DNA from: Nitrospirales bacterium
Lineage (GTDB): Bacteria > Nitrospirota > Nitrospiria > Nitrospirales > UBA8639
Direction: 5' to 3'
DNA length: 5,302 bases
Assembly: GCA_029261305.1 (NCBI GenBank)
Contig: JAJDBO010000264.1
Span: forward strand, 1-5,302
Part shown: piece by piece, positions 1 to 5,302 of the stretch
Layout of the letters: each line of letters starts with the position of its first letter
How positions within the stretch are numbered: position 1 is the stretch's first letter
The notes under the pieces: generated by a model
Databases searched by the model: none
What the model was told of the DNA's origin: nothing
The model's input: only the letters and a program-made list of their open reading frames with translations
Position numbers and translations under genes: made by a program

Positions 1-365
1 GTTGATTGGCTCGGTTCAAGTCTTCGATGGAGCGAGTCTTTTCCCATCATACGGCGAATCAATCCAATGGGAGTAAATACCAAAAAGTAGCCTATGGCCA
101 AAATGATCCGCGTGTTGATGAACCCGAGGACATGGCCCACTTTCATCCAGCCATGGAATAGTGGTCGCAACCAGAGAGGTGTGATCAAGGCGCCAAGGAT
201 TAACAGACTGCCTATGATTAATGCCCACATGCGAAGTGGCTCTTGACGAATAACTACTGGCCAAAGCGCAATGAGCGTGAACACTCCACCCACTAACAGG
301 CCGAATGAACGAAGTTGTGTTGGCTGAACTTCTGGAGTTTCTGAGTCCAAGTTTTGAGTTTCCAT
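1..365 (-). CDS. SxtJ-family small membrane protein, 3' end cut by window edge
   Basis: The frame starting at ATG 365-363 reads 121 full codons and leaves the window still open. The N-terminus (residues 1-18) is polar and acidic. Three hydrophobic segments follow at about 20-39, 46-65 and 84-104. The stretch from HGWMKVGHVLGFINTRIIL into FTPIGLIRRMMGKDSL is the signature I recognise from the SxtJ family. These are about 120-135 aa inner-membrane proteins usually encoded next to a NodU/CmcH carbamoyltransferase, and often followed by a small DUF5989 protein (SxtK type) that would lie outside this window. The biochemical role of the family is unknown; its constant pairing suggests it helps the carbamoyltransferase or its substrate at the membrane (inference). 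The start lies 18 nt after the upstream stop, without a clear Shine-Dalgarno, so translational coupling or reinitiation is likely. A longer open frame over the same bases (429 to 16) is out of register and lacks these family features. Confidence 0.86.
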   Translation of the reverse strand, partial: METQNLDSETPEVQPTQLRSFGLLVGGVFTLIALWPVVIRQEPLRMWALIIGSLLILGALITPLWLRPLFHGWMKVGHVLGFINTRIILAIGYFLVFTPIGLIRRMMGKDSLHRRLEPSQS

Positions 366-383
366 ATAGGTGGTTCGGTTTAA

Positions 384-2237
384 TTAGTCTAGCGCAAATT
401 CTGTCTTCCAATCGGTCTCTTCTTCCCAAGCTTTTTGATCAGTTTTAAAGAGCACACAATTTTCCAACACCAGCAAATCCATTTCGGTTCTCATGAAGCA
501 ACGATACGCATCTTCGGGCGAACACACAATAGGTTCGCCGCGGACATTAAAGGAGGTGTTGACCAAAACCGCGCATCCCGTTTGCTGTTCAAAGTTTTGG
601 AGGAGCCGATAGTAGCGCGGGTTTGTATCCTCGTGGACTGTTTGGACTCTGGCTGAATAGTCTAGATGCGTGACTGCCGGGATATCTGAACGAGCTTGAT
701 TCAAAAGGTCGATGCCCCACAGGTTATCAGGGTTGGGGGCTTGGGGAATTCGTCGGTTTTTTACCACCGGGGCCACGATGAGCATGTAGGGGCTGTCGGT
801 GTCGAGTTCAAAATAATCTGCCACCCGTTCTCGTAAGACCGCCGGGGCAAATGGGCGGAAGGATTCTCGGTATTTAATTTTGAGATTCATGGCTGATTGC
901 ATTGCAGGATTTCGGGGGTCGCCTAATATACTTCGTCCGCCCAGCGCGCGAGGCCCAAATTCCATTCGTCCTTGAAACCAGCCTACGATTTTACCTTCGG
1001 CTAATGCCTTCCCTACGGTTTCGTAAAAGTCCTGGTCTGAATATCGTGTGTATTTTGCATCTACCTTGTGCAAGTACTGTTCGATGTCTTCATTCGAACA
1101 GGCTGGCCCGAGATAGGAGCCTTGCATGGCATCGTGCTCAGGGTTGCAGGATCGTGGATGGCCGAGCATGTGATGATAGGTTTGTAATGCCGCGCCGATG
1201 GCTCCACCCGCATCTCCAGCCGCGGGTTGTATCCAGATCCCTTTGAAGGGGCCTTCACGTAGGAGTCGTCCATTTCCCACACAATTCAGCGCCACCCCTC
1301 CAGCCATGCATAAATAGTTCATGCCGGTCTCACGATGAACTGATTCGCCAAGTTGTAGCATGACTTCTTCGGTGACTTCTTGGACTGATCGGGCGAGATC
1401 CATTTCTCTTTGAGTGAGTGTTGATTCGGGAGTACGAGGTGGGCCACCAAACAATTTGTCGAATTTGTGGTTGGTCATGGTCAGACCAGTACAGAAATTG
1501 AAGTATTCCATGTTGAGTCGGAAGGTGCCATCGGGTTTGATGTCAATCAAATGGTCCTTAATCAATTTCGTGTAGGTCGGTTGGCCATAGGGCGCCAATC
1601 CCATGACTTTATATTCGCCGGAGTTCACCTTAAATCCGGTGTAATAGGTGAACGCCGAGTACAAAAGGCCGAGAGAATGCGGAAAGGGGATTTCCCACAA
1701 GGGTGTTATGGAATTATTGTTTCCTGCCCAGACCGATGTGGTGGCCCATTCGCCGACGCCATCCATGCAAAGAATCGCGGCCTTTTCATAGGGGGAGGGA
1801 TAAAATGCGGAGGCGGCATGGGACTCATGATGTTCAGGAAAGGACAGGGGCGGTAAGGGGCCTGAACCCTTCAACGATCCAAATTTTTCCAATTGTTTGG
1901 TGAGCCGACTTTTAAGAAATAGTTTTTCTTTTAACCATACGGGCATGGCTTGCCAAAAGGACACTAGGCCCTTGGGCGCATACGAGAGATAGGTTTCAAG
2001 GAGTCGTTCAAATTTGAGAAAGGGTTTTTCATAAAAGGCGATGGTCTCTAAATCACTCAAGGTGATGTTGGCTTCTTGAAGACAATACGTGATGGCATGA
2101 ATTGGAAATCGAGCATCGTGTTTTTTTCTGGAAAAGCGTTCTTCTTGAGCGGCGGCGATAATGTGACCGTCTTTGATAATGCAGGCCGCGCTATCGTGAT
2201 AGTAGCCTGAGATGCCGAGAATCCAAATGTTCTTCAT
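384..2237 (-). CDS. O-carbamoyltransferase, NodU/CmcH (SxtI-like) family
   Basis: This 617-aa protein has the full length of the family. Members transfer the carbamoyl group of carbamoyl phosphate, through a carbamoyl-adenylate made with ATP, onto a hydroxyl of a sugar, antibiotic or toxin in the cytoplasm. The N-terminal Kae1-like domain opens with ILGISGYYHDSAACI (6-20) and QEERFSRKKHD (31-41). It carries the metal-site motif HHESHAASAF (136-145), a DGVGEW turn (159-164), VNSGEYKVMGLAPYG (204-218) and the nucleotide-binding glycine-rich parts GGVALNC (313-319) and GDAGGAIGAA (341-350). The C-terminal YrdC-like domain shows GRMEFGPRALGGRSIL (423-438), YRESFRPFAPAVL (456-468) and NTSFNVRGEPIV (560-571). 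All expected motifs are intact, so it should be active. ATG 2237 is chosen because the conserved block begins six residues later; only a weak AAGA precedes it. The acceptor cannot be read from sequence. The SxtJ-family gene follows at 18 nt and an SGNH gene lies upstream, so a cell-surface glycan or secreted metabolite is a reasonable guess. Confidence 0.97.
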   Translation of the reverse strand: MKNIWILGISGYYHDSAACIIKDGHIIAAAQEERFSRKKHDARFPIHAITYCLQEANITLSDLETIAFYEKPFLKFERLLETYLSYAPKGLVSFWQAMPVWLKEKLFLKSRLTKQLEKFGSLKGSGPLPPLSFPEHHESHAASAFYPSPYEKAAILCMDGVGEWATTSVWAGNNNSITPLWEIPFPHSLGLLYSAFTYYTGFKVNSGEYKVMGLAPYGQPTYTKLIKDHLIDIKPDGTFRLNMEYFNFCTGLTMTNHKFDKLFGGPPRTPESTLTQREMDLARSVQEVTEEVMLQLGESVHRETGMNYLCMAGGVALNCVGNGRLLREGPFKGIWIQPAAGDAGGAIGAALQTYHHMLGHPRSCNPEHDAMQGSYLGPACSNEDIEQYLHKVDAKYTRYSDQDFYETVGKALAEGKIVGWFQGRMEFGPRALGGRSILGDPRNPAMQSAMNLKIKYRESFRPFAPAVLRERVADYFELDTDSPYMLIVAPVVKNRRIPQAPNPDNLWGIDLLNQARSDIPAVTHLDYSARVQTVHEDTNPRYYRLLQNFEQQTGCAVLVNTSFNVRGEPIVCSPEDAYRCFMRTEMDLLVLENCVLFKTDQKAWEEETDWKTEFALD

Positions 2238-2253
2238 GTTTTCTTGACCGAAG

Positions 2254-2269
2254 TTGATGGTTTGATGGT
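2254..2269. repeat. Two tandem copies of an 8-mer upstream of the carbamoyltransferase
   Basis: TTGATGGT occurs twice back to back (2254-2261 and 2262-2269) and is followed by a partial TGAT. It sits 17 nt upstream of the carbamoyltransferase start, in what would be its leader. Two copies are too few to assign a function; slippage during decay of the gap is the simplest explanation. Confidence 0.6.
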
Positions 2270-2345
2270 TGATCGAGTCGTCACAAAAAAATCGCCATTT
2301 TCTCGGAAGCTACTTATTTGTAATGTAAAAACTGACGATTTGCAC

Positions 2346-2456
2346 TCACCCCTTCGATTTGCCTTCAATTTATTTATGGCATTTCTCGAATTTTGGGCCA
2401 ATGAGATAGCATCAATTGGGCTGCGTTGGGTTTCGGATAAAGTATTCTTGGCAGTG
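2346..2456 (-). pseudogene. Decayed 3' fragment of an msrA gene
   Basis: Read on the minus strand from 2456, this segment aligns without gaps to the last 36 codons and the stop of the intact msrA (4014 to 3904), at a constant offset of 1558 nt. The relic reads HCQEYFIRNPTQPN, stop, CYLIGPKFEKCHK, stop, then IEGKSKG and a stop. The intact protein reads YHQEYFVRNPMQPYC at the start of the same stretch. By my count 19 of 36 residues are identical. At DNA level 2395-2457 matches 49 of 63 bases, including 15 in a row at the start. Two internal stops (TGA for Cys166, TAA for Gln180) show it is not translated in this frame, while the terminal stop is still in register. Weak similarity may continue to about 2470 if one codon is lost. 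The upstream catalytic part is absent: the SGNH gene ends 50 nt away, at 2506. It could derive from an old paralogue or from a duplication of the neighbouring gene. Confidence 0.82.
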
Positions 2457-2505
2457 GAGTAGGTCATAAAGAGCAAATCACTTCTTGTTCCCCACTGCTC
2501 CATTC

Positions 2506-3732
2506 TTATAAATCATCTCTTATATCTTTATATAACTGTTCTGCAATGATGCGATTCCCATTTCCAGAGACGTGGACGGCACCCGTATAAATATATTCAT
2601 TACGTGAAAATGCCTCTGTATAATCAAATATCCAGTTATGTCCACGCTTTCGAATAAGTCTCTTAATGATTGGATAGACCGCTTTAAGTTGTTTCCCAAG
2701 CTCCCTTTGGTGATCGGAAGAAAGATACCCTTGGATGTGGTCTACATTTGGATTTCCTAAATGAGCCGTGGGTTGGAGAATGGCAAAGAACTTTATTTTT
2801 CGGGTACTTGCAATATCGTGAAGAATTTCCCAGTTGTTCACAAGTGCTGTTGCAACTCCCTGAGCTCGTTTTTCTGATTCATCACAAATTAAGGCCCTAT
2901 CTATATCATGTGATTTGTTTGAAGAAAATAGCTTAGAGTAGACTTTGGTGACTAAACTACGTGTGCCAGAGAGGAAAACCGAGTCTAGGTATTCAGCCCT
3001 TGGATTTGGTCGGTGGGCCAATTTTTTTCTAATTGATTGTGTTCTTGAATGTTCATTGGGTTTAAGCTCAGTGCGGCAACCAATAACAACATCATTGAAA
3101 CCGTCATAAAAAACCACGGCATCCATTCTTTTTTCTTGGGCTAATAGACTTATAAAACTTGCCACTCCTTGACGACTAATATGACCGCTTTTTCCCTTAT
3201 TTAATGAGGGTATTCCTGAGATTGAATTAAATATGGCAGGGATCGTCTCATTATCCGGAGCACCTGTACCAAACATTGTAGACCCTCCGAAAAAATAAAC
3301 AGATCTACTGTTGTGTTGATGCCGATCGATGATGGTGTGCACGCGGTCGCCTTCAGAATCTATATTAATTGCCTCACCCTTATATGGCTTGGGTCCCCAA
3401 CCTAAAAATGCCTCAAATTGATATTGGGTTTCTTCCGATTCCTGATAGTGAATTTTCGCTATATTTCTATTGTCAGAGTAATTTGGTAGATACGAGCGAT
3501 CTTTTTTGTGGTTTGACCCTTCTTGGACATTCCTGAAACTTGTATAAGCAAATAAAAAGACATTGCTTGCAAGATTAATGCAGAAAAAAATGCTAACGGT
3601 TAAAAATATATTTATTGAGATAATTTTTGCTATTTTTTTTATGGATGACATGGAGATGTCGAGGACCCAAGATCCATCCTTAGTTTTATTAGGTGGGTCA
3701 GATGGAGAATCATGGGATTGTGTAAGGCTCAT
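2506..3732 (-). CDS. Membrane-anchored SGNH/GDSL-type protein, putative esterase or acyltransferase
   Basis: This 408-aa protein has a polar N-terminus and one hydrophobic segment (about 33-63, from KKIAKIISINIFLTV), so the rest should face the periplasm. The SGNH blocks are visible. Block I is FFGGSTMFGTG (147-157) with Ser151 as the presumed nucleophile. Block II is NKGKSGHISRQG (178-189). Block III is GFND (211-214) with Asn213. The C-terminal catalytic His is His387 in VHVSGNGNRIIAEQL. The usual Asp three residues before that His is Gly384 (GGT, one transition from GAT), so the triad looks incomplete. Many SGNH proteins deacylate or acylate cell-surface polysaccharides, and this one lies upstream of a carbamoyltransferase/SxtJ pair; its substrate is unknown. 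ATG 3732 has no good Shine-Dalgarno, and Met28 (3651), just before the membrane segment, is an alternative start. The gene is AT-richer than its neighbours: lines 2521 and 3541 count 42% and 30% GC, against 62% for line 5161 in the flavoprotein gene. This suggests separate acquisition. Confidence 0.85.
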   Translation of the reverse strand: MSLTQSHDSPSDPPNKTKDGSWVLDISMSSIKKIAKIISINIFLTVSIFFCINLASNVFLFAYTSFRNVQEGSNHKKDRSYLPNYSDNRNIAKIHYQESEETQYQFEAFLGWGPKPYKGEAINIDSEGDRVHTIIDRHQHNSRSVYFFGGSTMFGTGAPDNETIPAIFNSISGIPSLNKGKSGHISRQGVASFISLLAQEKRMDAVVFYDGFNDVVIGCRTELKPNEHSRTQSIRKKLAHRPNPRAEYLDSVFLSGTRSLVTKVYSKLFSSNKSHDIDRALICDESEKRAQGVATALVNNWEILHDIASTRKIKFFAILQPTAHLGNPNVDHIQGYLSSDHQRELGKQLKAVYPIIKRLIRKRGHNWIFDYTEAFSRNEYIYTGAVHVSGNGNRIIAEQLYKDIRDDL

Positions 3733-3903
3733 GGTTCAGAAATCCACGATCGAGGAATCCTTATAGAATAGGGCCTCATTGCCTCACAATTTTAAGTAAG
3801 TCGAGGATATACTGAAATACGTCATTTTCCTCATGCCTGGCATTTAAATATAATTACAACTTAAGGGATGTATGTGAGGGGTTCTTGAAAAGTGGATGCT
3901 GGG
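3733..3903. other. Intergenic gap between msrA and the SGNH gene
   Basis: This gap is AT-rich and has no open frame worth calling. It contains a short palindrome, ATGCC-T-GGCAT (3833-3843), whose arms are too short for a credible terminator and which has no T-run in the right place. A TTGAAAA/TTTTCAA inverted pair straddles the msrA stop with a 17-nt loop and is also weak. I see no clear terminator for msrA. Confidence 0.5.
3760..3789 (-). promoter_or_regulatory. Candidate sigma70-like promoter for the SGNH gene
   Basis: On the minus strand TTGTGA (3789-3784) and TATAAG (3765-3760) are separated by 18 nt, about 28 nt upstream of the ATG at 3732. Both boxes are partial matches in an AT-rich 171-nt gap, where chance matches are easy. 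The gap between msrA and the SGNH gene has no other candidate I prefer. Confidence 0.3.
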
Positions 3904-4467
3904 TTAGGTTTTCAACTTGGTCACAAATTGTTTGCGAAATTTGGCGATTTTAGGGCCAATGAGATAGGAGCAATAGGGTTGCATGGGATTTCGCACGAAA
4001 TATTCTTGGTGGTAGTCCTCTCCGATGTAGAACGGTGGTGCAGGTGAGACTTCCGTCACGATAGGGGCATCAAAGAGTGTATCAGCGGTGAGAGTCGCGA
4101 TGACTTCTTTGGCTGTGGCCTCCTGTTCGGAGGAATGAAAGAAAATGACCGAACGATATTGTGTGCCAGTGTCATTTCCCTGGCGATTTAATGTCGTTGG
4201 ATCATGAAGGAAAAAGAATACCTGAAGAATATCTCGAAACGAAATCACTGACGGGTCGAACGTGACCTGAACGACTTCGGCATGGCCTGTTGCTCCCGTG
4301 CAAATGGCTTCGTATGTCGGGTTGGGCTGTGCCCCACCCATGTAACCGGATTCCACGGCTTCAACGCCCTGCAACATATCAAACGCCGCTTCGACACACC
4401 AAAAGCATCCGGCTCCCAATGTGGCAATTTCTTTCCCTTGGGGTGGAGTGGATTGGGATTCTGACAT
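3904..4467 (-). CDS. msrA: Peptide-methionine (S)-S-oxide reductase MsrA
   Basis: MsrA reduces the S-epimer of methionine sulfoxide in free or protein-bound form back to methionine, normally in the cytoplasm with thioredoxin as reductant. At 187 aa it has the usual length. The catalytic motif GAGCFWCVE lies at 18-26 with Cys21 as the sulfenic-acid-forming residue and Cys24 nearby. GYMGG (41-45), YEAICTGATGHAEVVQV (52-68), FFFLHDPTTLNRQGNDTGTQ (84-103), YIGEDYHQEYF (147-157) and YCSYLIGPKIAKFRK (165-179) are all typical. Cys166 is a further cysteine in the C-terminal part. No signal peptide is seen. ATG 4467 is supported by GAGGAG seven nucleotides upstream and by a promoter further up. The gene is divergent from the flavoprotein gene and followed on the same strand by the SGNH gene after 171 nt, so it may be a single-gene unit. 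A decayed copy of its last 36 codons lies at 2346-2456. Confidence 0.98.
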   Translation of the reverse strand: MSESQSTPPQGKEIATLGAGCFWCVEAAFDMLQGVEAVESGYMGGAQPNPTYEAICTGATGHAEVVQVTFDPSVISFRDILQVFFFLHDPTTLNRQGNDTGTQYRSVIFFHSSEQEATAKEVIATLTADTLFDAPIVTEVSPAPPFYIGEDYHQEYFVRNPMQPYCSYLIGPKIAKFRKQFVTKLKT

Positions 4468-4471
4468 AATG

Positions 4472-4477
4472 ACTCCT
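4472..4477 (-). promoter_or_regulatory. Ribosome binding site of msrA
   Basis: GAGGAGT on the minus strand, ending about six to seven nucleotides before ATG 4467, is a strong Shine-Dalgarno and fixes the msrA start. It is the clearest such site in the window. Confidence 0.75.
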
Positions 4478-4518
4478 CATCTGTGTGATCCTGAATTCTC
4501 AACCTCATCGAGGAACGA

Positions 4519-4547
4519 GTTATACCACTTCGCCTATTCTGTGTCAC
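4519..4547 (-). promoter_or_regulatory. Sigma70-like promoter for msrA
   Basis: On the minus strand GTGACA (4547-4542) and TATAAC (4524-4519) are separated by exactly 17 nt. Each differs from the TTGACA/TATAAT consensus at one position. Transcription would begin near 4512, giving a leader of about 45 nt that contains the ribosome binding site. Position, spacing and box quality all agree, but this is pattern matching only. Confidence 0.6.
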
Positions 4548-4612
4548 ACATCTAATAATGGAGAGCTTTGCGTTTTATTGGAATGTTGGATGATTGGAAA
4601 GTGTCAGATATC

Positions 4613-4628
4613 CGGATGCTCGGATGCT
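4613..4628. repeat. Two tandem copies of CGGATGCT
   Basis: CGGATGCT is repeated directly at 4613-4620 and 4621-4628. It lies roughly mid-way between msrA and the plus-strand gene. Two copies could be a binding-site pair or simple slippage; nothing else supports a regulatory role. Confidence 0.55.
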
Positions 4629-4747
4629 CTTGATTGCCTATGATTTTCCTGTGGTGGCATGGTTTCAATTAGGGTAAAGTGTGTTCAATCTCATGGAGAG
4701 CCTTCATCTGATAAATCCAGTTTTCTGGTAAGGGAACGACCGATTCC

Positions 4748-5302
4748 ATGAACAGTTTCTCTCACAAATCCTGGTATGACGTGATTGTGGTTGGTATGGG
4801 GCCTGCTGGTGCCTCAACGGCGTATGAACTGAGCAAAGCGGGGTTTTCGGTGCTGGGCTTGGAAAAGCAAACTCATCCTCGATACAAAGTCTGTGGCGGC
4901 GCATTATCTGCTCGAATCGATCATATCTTGCCTCCTGAATATAAAGAGGTCGTCGAGGAGACGGTTCATCGCCTGCAGTTTAGCTACGGACCGGAGGAAT
5001 CGTTCTTTGTTGAGTCCCCCGAACCGTTTGCGTTTATGGTCATGCGGTCCAGATTCGATCAATGGCTTATGACCCGAGCGCAACAGAGTGGTACGGAGGT
5101 GCATGAAGACGAAGCCGTCAAACAGTTGGAGGCGCTTCCTGATGGCGTACAAGTGACAACGACCAAAGGGCAATACTGCGGACGAGTCGTGGTAGGAGCC
5201 GATGGGGCCATGAGCGTGGTCGCCCAACAGTTGTTTCCTGGACGAGGGTTGCGAAATATTCCTGCCTTGGAGAGCGAGATCTTTGGCGTGTCTGAAATCC
5301 GA
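4748..5302 (+). CDS. Geranylgeranyl reductase-family FAD-dependent oxidoreductase, 3' end cut by window edge
   Basis: The first 185 codons are present and the frame is open at the right edge; full-length members are usually about 370-420 aa, so about half is missing. The FAD-binding Rossmann motif VVGMGPAGAS lies at 14-23 with the acidic end of strand two at Glu39 (LEK). The family's RYKVCGGALS (45-54), MRSRFDQWL (99-107) and the second dinucleotide-site motif VVGADGAMSVV (148-158) follow in the expected order. Members reduce double bonds of prenyl chains (chlorophyll or archaeal lipid type) or act as related flavin mono-oxygenases. In a non-phototroph the substrate may be a quinone or isoprenoid lipid, which the sequence cannot decide. 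ATG 4748 is the first start after an in-frame TAA at 4712-4714. A TAAGGGA stretch (4729-4735) about 12 nt upstream is a weak ribosome binding site. The gene is divergent from msrA and seems functionally unrelated. Confidence 0.92.
   Translation, partial: MNSFSHKSWYDVIVVGMGPAGASTAYELSKAGFSVLGLEKQTHPRYKVCGGALSARIDHILPPEYKEVVEETVHRLQFSYGPEESFFVESPEPFAFMVMRSRFDQWLMTRAQQSGTEVHEDEAVKQLEALPDGVQVTTTKGQYCGRVVVGADGAMSVVAQQLFPGRGLRNIPALESEIFGVSEIR

Larger units (their letters stand above)
2238..2505. other. 268-nt intergenic gap holding the msrA relic
   Basis: This gap lies between the SGNH stop and the carbamoyltransferase start. Apart from the msrA relic and a short tandem repeat it holds nothing I can name. 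An 89-codon minus-strand frame (2503 to 2234) fills the gap exactly, starting 2 nt after the SGNH stop and overlapping the carbamoyltransferase start as ATGA. It runs out of register with the relic and its translation shows no domain-like pattern, so I do not call it a gene. I saw no hairpin with a T-run after the SGNH gene and no convincing promoter for the carbamoyltransferase. Read-through from upstream is therefore possible but unproven. Confidence 0.6.
4468..4747. other. Divergent intergenic region between msrA and the flavoprotein gene
   Basis: These 280 nt carry the msrA leader and promoter on the left. On the plus-strand side I find only partial -10-like words (TATGAT near 4639, TAAAGT near 4675) without a matching -35. 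A short tandem 8-mer lies at 4613-4628. No RNA gene, riboswitch-like fold or small gene was recognised. Confidence 0.5.

Noticed and set aside
16..429. 137-codon open frame on the minus strand over the SxtJ region
   Set aside because: It is out of register with the SxtJ-family reading, which shows three membrane segments and family motifs, and it would overlap the end of the carbamoyltransferase.
435..1903. Several plus-strand open frames of 66-129 codons
   Set aside because: They lie antisense inside the carbamoyltransferase, whose conserved motifs account for the sequence. None shows a domain or ribosome binding site.
2234..2503. Possible 89-aa small protein on the minus strand
   Set aside because: It has no recognisable domain or sensible composition, and it reads an msrA relic out of frame. 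The operon-like boundaries are noted as a finding, but I would not annotate it as a gene.
3833..3843. Palindrome ATGCC-T-GGCAT as a terminator or operator
   Set aside because: It has five-base arms, a one-base loop and no T-run. Such a short palindrome is expected by chance.
4245..4547. 100-codon minus-strand frame overlapping msrA
   Set aside because: It is a shifted frame over the msrA catalytic region, and msrA itself is beyond doubt.
4613..4645. Promoter for the plus-strand flavoprotein gene around TATGAT
   Set aside because: No -35-like hexamer is found at 16-18 nt upstream of the TATGAT word, so a call would be guesswork.
4704..5227. Two minus-strand frames (66 and 107 codons) opposite the flavoprotein gene
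   Set aside because: The plus-strand frame carries clear FAD-binding motifs across the whole stretch, so these are antisense shadows.

Overview
The window is a compact stretch of bacterial chromosome with four genes on the minus strand and one divergent gene on the plus strand. Reading the minus strand from right to left, the genes are msrA (4467 to 3904), a membrane-anchored SGNH/GDSL-type protein (3732 to 2506), a NodU/CmcH-type O-carbamoyltransferase (2237 to 384) and an SxtJ-family small membrane protein (365 to beyond position 1). On the plus strand, a geranylgeranyl reductase-family flavoprotein starts at 4748 and runs off the right edge. The organism is a Gram-negative-type bacterium of intermediate GC. 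The carbamoyltransferase/SxtJ pair is familiar from Nitrospira-like bacteria, deltaproteobacteria and cyanobacteria, and I lean weakly towards a Nitrospirota member. No marker in the window proves this.

Region 1-2237 is an sxtI-sxtJ-like pair separated by 18 nt, so probably co-transcribed. In saxitoxin clusters the homologous pair is sxtI-sxtJ, but similar pairs occur widely in clusters with no toxin. Here the likely job is carbamoylation of a sugar, polyketide or surface glycan, with the small membrane protein as a partner of unknown role. The SGNH protein upstream (2506-3732) has one N-terminal membrane segment and an outward-facing catalytic domain, and could act on the same surface product. 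It is visibly AT-richer than its neighbours, and the Asp of its usual C-terminal Asp-x-x-His motif appears to be Gly.

The least expected feature is in the 268-nt gap between the SGNH and carbamoyltransferase genes (2238-2505). It holds a decayed, same-strand copy of the 3' end of msrA (about 2346-2456). It aligns without gaps to the last 36 codons and stop of the intact msrA 1558 nt away, with two internal stop codons. The AT-rich SGNH gene is therefore bracketed by an intact msrA and a direct-repeat msrA relic, which suggests insertion, duplication or gene replacement at this place.

Region 3904-5302 is a divergent pair. msrA has a good Shine-Dalgarno and a well-spaced sigma70-like promoter inside the 280-nt intergenic region. 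The plus-strand flavoprotein has a weaker ribosome binding site and no convincing promoter. I saw no RNA genes, insertion sequences or CRISPR arrays, and no convincing hairpin terminator.
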